Below are positions 31,743 through 34,084 of a stretch of DNA of 34,084 nt, piece after piece. The translations under genes were made by a program, and so were the position numbers. A model generated the notes under the pieces. The model was not told where the DNA came from. It made no database searches and saw only the letters and a program-made list of their open reading frames with translations. Source of the DNA: Limisphaerales bacterium (GTDB taxonomy: Bacteria > Verrucomicrobiota > Verrucomicrobiia > Limisphaerales > BOG-1460); the NCBI GenBank assembly GCA_003159675.1, contig PLQC01000040.1, forward strand, positions 1 through 34,084, read 5' to 3'. Numbering within the stretch: position 1 is the first letter of the stretch; each line of letters begins with the position of its first letter.

Positions 31743-34084
31743 TCACGGCTCGAAAACAACCGAGCTGCTTTGATTCGTGCCGAGGAGATAGCCGTATCCG
31801 GCGTTCATTTTCTGCAGCACAGCGCCCCGGAATGGCCAGGTTTTCCCGCTGGAAGGATCCTTGACGGTTCCATGATAGGTTCCGGCGGACAACACGAAGG
31901 TCATCGCGAGGTGGTTGCTGCCGGATTTCACGGTGCTATTCAGCCCCAGCGTCAGGAAATTCGTAAAGCTGTTTGCCAGATCACCTCCGCTGAATTCCAA
32001 TTGCGCGGCGGCCAGGTCCAGGATGTTGGTCCGGACCGGCGGCAGGTAGGCTGAACCGACGGCGTTGATGTTGAAATCGTTGGTGAAGCCGCCCGGATAA
32101 TAATGGGCCTTCGGGTTCGACGACCGGATCCAGCTCAGGGAGCCGTTGAGGTCGCTGCCGGCTTGATTTGTGAAAGCGAGCCAGCTCAGAAGAGACCCGT
32201 TGCCGAGATAAAGCGACGCGTAGAGCGGCCAGAGGCCGTTCTTCGAAACTTGCGCGCCCTGGCTCACCACGGCGCCATCCGCAAGCCTTCCGGCAAAGAG
32301 GGCTGTCCCCGCAGGACCCACATAGACGGTGCCGAAGCCGTTACCGGCCGGGGTTGACATGTCGCCGCTCTGGCCCGGAACCAGCAGGGTGTACTTGCCT
32401 TGGAACGGAGCCGGGTTCGTCCGGCTGTTGAACACGGCACGATCTCCAAGCAGAGTCGCCGCCCATAGCTCGTTCGTCACCTGGCCAAAGATCTGGTCGG
32501 ATTGGTTCGTGTCTCCGATTTGCAGATTCAAACCCAACGGACTGTTCTTGCCCCTGAGAATGGACTTGGCCATCTGACGTTGCAGACCGAGTTTGCCGCT
32601 GAAGGAATACCGTTGCGCACCGAGCTGGAGATAACCGGAATAAGCGCCCCCGCGGGTCGAGGAGACCTTGAAGAATCCGGAACGGTACAATCTCACTTGA
32701 TCATTCTCATAGAACAGGCCGCTGTACGTGCCGGCGGTGGCGATCCAGGGGCTGGGAATAAAATTCGCCTGCAAAACCAGGTTGGAAGCCATCAGGAACG
32801 TCAGCCTGGGATTCGATGAAACATAACTGCCGGTCCATCCGGCGAACACCTGGCCCGCCGCCGGAGCCGCGGTGACGGTGTACGTCTTGCCTAGGGTCAA
32901 CTTTTGGGAGTTTAAATTGGGCGTGACCTTGCCATTGCCATTGGTTGTGATGATGAGGCCGGCCGGAGGCGCCGGATGCCCCAGCACGCTGAGCTGGAAT
33001 GTCGTGCTGGCGGTGGCCATGCCGTCGCTGACGGTGATGGTGATGTTTCCGGTGCCGCTCTGGTTTGCCAGGGGCGTCAGCGTCACGGTGCGGTTGCTGC
33101 CACTTCCGCCGAATGTGATCTGGTTCGTGGGAATCAAGGTCGTCGCCGAGGAGGCAGCCCACAGCGTCAGACTCGCCGCCGCGGTTTCGGCATCGCTTAT
33201 GGTGAAGGGAATCGGTCCGGTGCTCGAGTTGGTGGCGATCGTCTGATTGGCGATTGGCGTAATCGTGGGCGGCGAGTTTACCGTGACGGTAAATGCCTGC
33301 GAAACGGTGTTGTTGCTCGCCCCGCCGTTATTCACCGTGACGGTGATGGTGGCGGAACCACTGACGTTGACCACCGGCCTGAAGGTCAGGGCGCCATTTG
33401 TGCCCGGGCTCGTGTAATTGACGGTCGGATTGGGGATCAGCCCCGTGTTGCTTGAAGCGGCCGTGATCGTCAGCGTCTGAAATTCGTTGGTGGCGCCGGA
33501 GCTGATACCGGTCAGGTTCACCGTCTGCAGCCCGGCGTTCTCGTTGATCGTCAGGTTGGAGATCGCATTCAACGTCGGTGCCTGGTTGACCCCGTTGACC
33601 GTTACGGTGAATGTCTGCGTGACAATATTATTGCTCGCCCCACCGTTATTGACCGTCACTGTGACGGTCGCGGAGCCGTTGGCATTCGCCACCGGCGTGA
33701 ACGTCAGCGTCCCGTTCGTGTTCGGGCTTGTGTAATTGACCGTCGGATTGGGGATCAATCCCGTGTTGCTTGAAACAGCCGTGACTGTCAGCGCCTGGGA
33801 CTGGTTGGCGGCACCGGAGCTGACACCGGTCAGGTTCACCGTCTGCAGCCCGGCGTTCTCGTTGATTGTCAGGTTGGAGATCGCATTCAGCGTCGGGGGC
33901 TGGTTGACCGCGTTGACCGTTACGGTGAATGTCTGCGTGACGATATTATTGCTCGCCCCTCCGTTTTTGACCGTCACTGTGACGGTCGCGGAGCCGTTGG
34001 CATTCGCCACCGGCGTGAATGTCAACGTCCCGCTCGTGTTCGGGCTTGTGTAATTGACGGTGGGATTGGGGATCAATCCCGTGT
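31743..34084 (-). CDS. Large secreted repeat protein, C-terminal part (partial)
   Basis: The frame is open to the right edge, so only the last 780 or so residues are seen and the true start lies outside the window. From the edge, one partial and two full 106-residue Ig/cadherin-like repeats (NQPPTLNAISNLTINEN...) occur, encoded by nearly identical 318-bp DNA units. A divergent repeat follows (PTITPIANQTIATN...SVLGHP). Then comes an InlB-type B-repeat (ITTNGNGKVTPNLNSQ... AAPAAGQVFAGWTGSY) and a long beta-rich C-terminal part (about residues 440-777) with tyrosine/glycine-rich strands such as GTYSGLFYENDQVRLYRS. No cell-wall sorting signal is present. It is probably exported and may act in adhesion or carbohydrate binding. 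Confidence 0.85.
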   Translation of the reverse strand, partial: TGLIPNPTVNYTSPNTSGTLTFTPVANANGSATVTVTVKNGGASNNIVTQTFTVTVNAVNQPPTLNAISNLTINENAGLQTVNLTGVSSGAANQSQALTVTAVSSNTGLIPNPTVNYTSPNTNGTLTFTPVANANGSATVTVTVNNGGASNNIVTQTFTVTVNGVNQAPTLNAISNLTINENAGLQTVNLTGISSGATNEFQTLTITAASSNTGLIPNPTVNYTSPGTNGALTFRPVVNVSGSATITVTVNNGGASNNTVSQAFTVTVNSPPTITPIANQTIATNSSTGPIPFTISDAETAAASLTLWAASSATTLIPTNQITFGGSGSNRTVTLTPLANQSGTGNITITVSDGMATASTTFQLSVLGHPAPPAGLIITTNGNGKVTPNLNSQKLTLGKTYTVTAAPAAGQVFAGWTGSYVSSNPRLTFLMASNLVLQANFIPSPWIATAGTYSGLFYENDQVRLYRSGFFKVSSTRGGAYSGYLQLGAQRYSFSGKLGLQRQMAKSILRGKNSPLGLNLQIGDTNQSDQIFGQVTNELWAATLLGDRAVFNSRTNPAPFQGKYTLLVPGQSGDMSTPAGNGFGTVYVGPAGTALFAGRLADGAVVSQGAQVSKNGLWPLYASLYLGNGSLLSWLAFTNQAGSDLNGSLSWIRSSNPKAHYYPGGFTNDFNINAVGSAYLPPVRTNILDLAAAQLEFSGGDLANSFTNFLTLGLNSTVKSGSNHLAMTFVLSAGTYHGTVKDPSSGKTWPFRGAVLQKMNAGYGYLLGTNQSSSVVFEP
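33270..34084 (-). repeat. 318-bp tandem repeats within the secreted-protein gene
   Basis: Two full units (33588-33905 and 33270-33587) and a partial unit reaching the right edge code for 106-residue Ig-like domains. The two right-hand units are almost identical over long stretches, for example around 33543-33640 and 33861-33958. The unit nearest the C terminus has diverged more. The array probably continues outside the window. Confidence 0.9.

Noticed and set aside
33270-34084. Possible CRISPR array
   Set aside because: The repeats are 318 bp, contiguous and in frame; they encode protein domains and lack spacers.

Overview
The window is a GC-rich bacterial chromosomal segment with densely packed genes on both strands. 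It most resembles the Verrucomicrobiota, probably a Pedosphaera/Limisphaerales-like lineage. This placement is inferred from a fused lpxC-fabZ gene, a SufT-type protein, a squalene-hopene cyclase, secreted proteins built of Ig-like repeats, an exported domain I associate with this phylum, and abundant small palindromic intergenic repeats. No rRNA gene, tRNA gene, CRISPR array, phage or transposase gene was seen.

Layout. Positions 1-4331, minus strand: envelope genes (GT2 glycosyltransferase, lpxC-fabZ, lpxA, with an ATGA overlap between the last two), then rsmI and possibly a tiny exported peptide. Positions 4532-7513: an exported membrane protein, an M20 peptidase and maf. Positions 7626-11811: an unusual pair, a nucleotidyltransferase with a degenerate signature loop followed by an approximately 1,106-residue fusion of a GHMP sugar kinase to a eukaryotic-type UDP-sugar pyrophosphorylase. 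Positions 12129-16166, minus strand: a lysine/diaminopimelate and folate cluster, dapF-dapA-X-Y-dapB-folK, in which dapF has serine at both catalytic cysteine positions and X-Y is an uncharacterised overlapping gene pair. Positions 16212-20278, plus strand: squalene-hopene cyclase, then pyrK-pyrD. Positions 20288-23617: an AmpG-like MFS permease, an HU-type protein with a recognisable promoter, and hisS. Positions 23716-25405, minus strand: the rpsP-khpA-trmD-rplS operon without rimM. Positions 25609-31724: an orphan DNA methyltransferase, glnE with a GT2 gene one base upstream, and sufT. From 31743 to the right edge: the C-terminal part of a large secreted protein with nearly identical 318-bp tandem repeats.

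How the genes work together. LpxA and LpxC-FabZ make lipid A precursors and fatty acids for the outer membrane; the two GT2 enzymes could add surface sugars. DapA, DapB and DapF belong to meso-diaminopimelate synthesis for peptidoglycan and lysine, and the AmpG-like permease may recycle muropeptides. PyrK and PyrD form a class 1B dihydroorotate dehydrogenase. The kinase-pyrophosphorylase fusion has the domains needed to turn a free sugar into a UDP-sugar in two steps.

Non-coding structure is a main feature. There are three same-strand copies of a roughly 120-bp element with about 33-bp inverted termini, two REP-doublet elements whose hairpin tips show compensatory base changes, a separate 59-bp palindrome, and two 7-bp tandem arrays, one of which lies inside the dapB reading frame.
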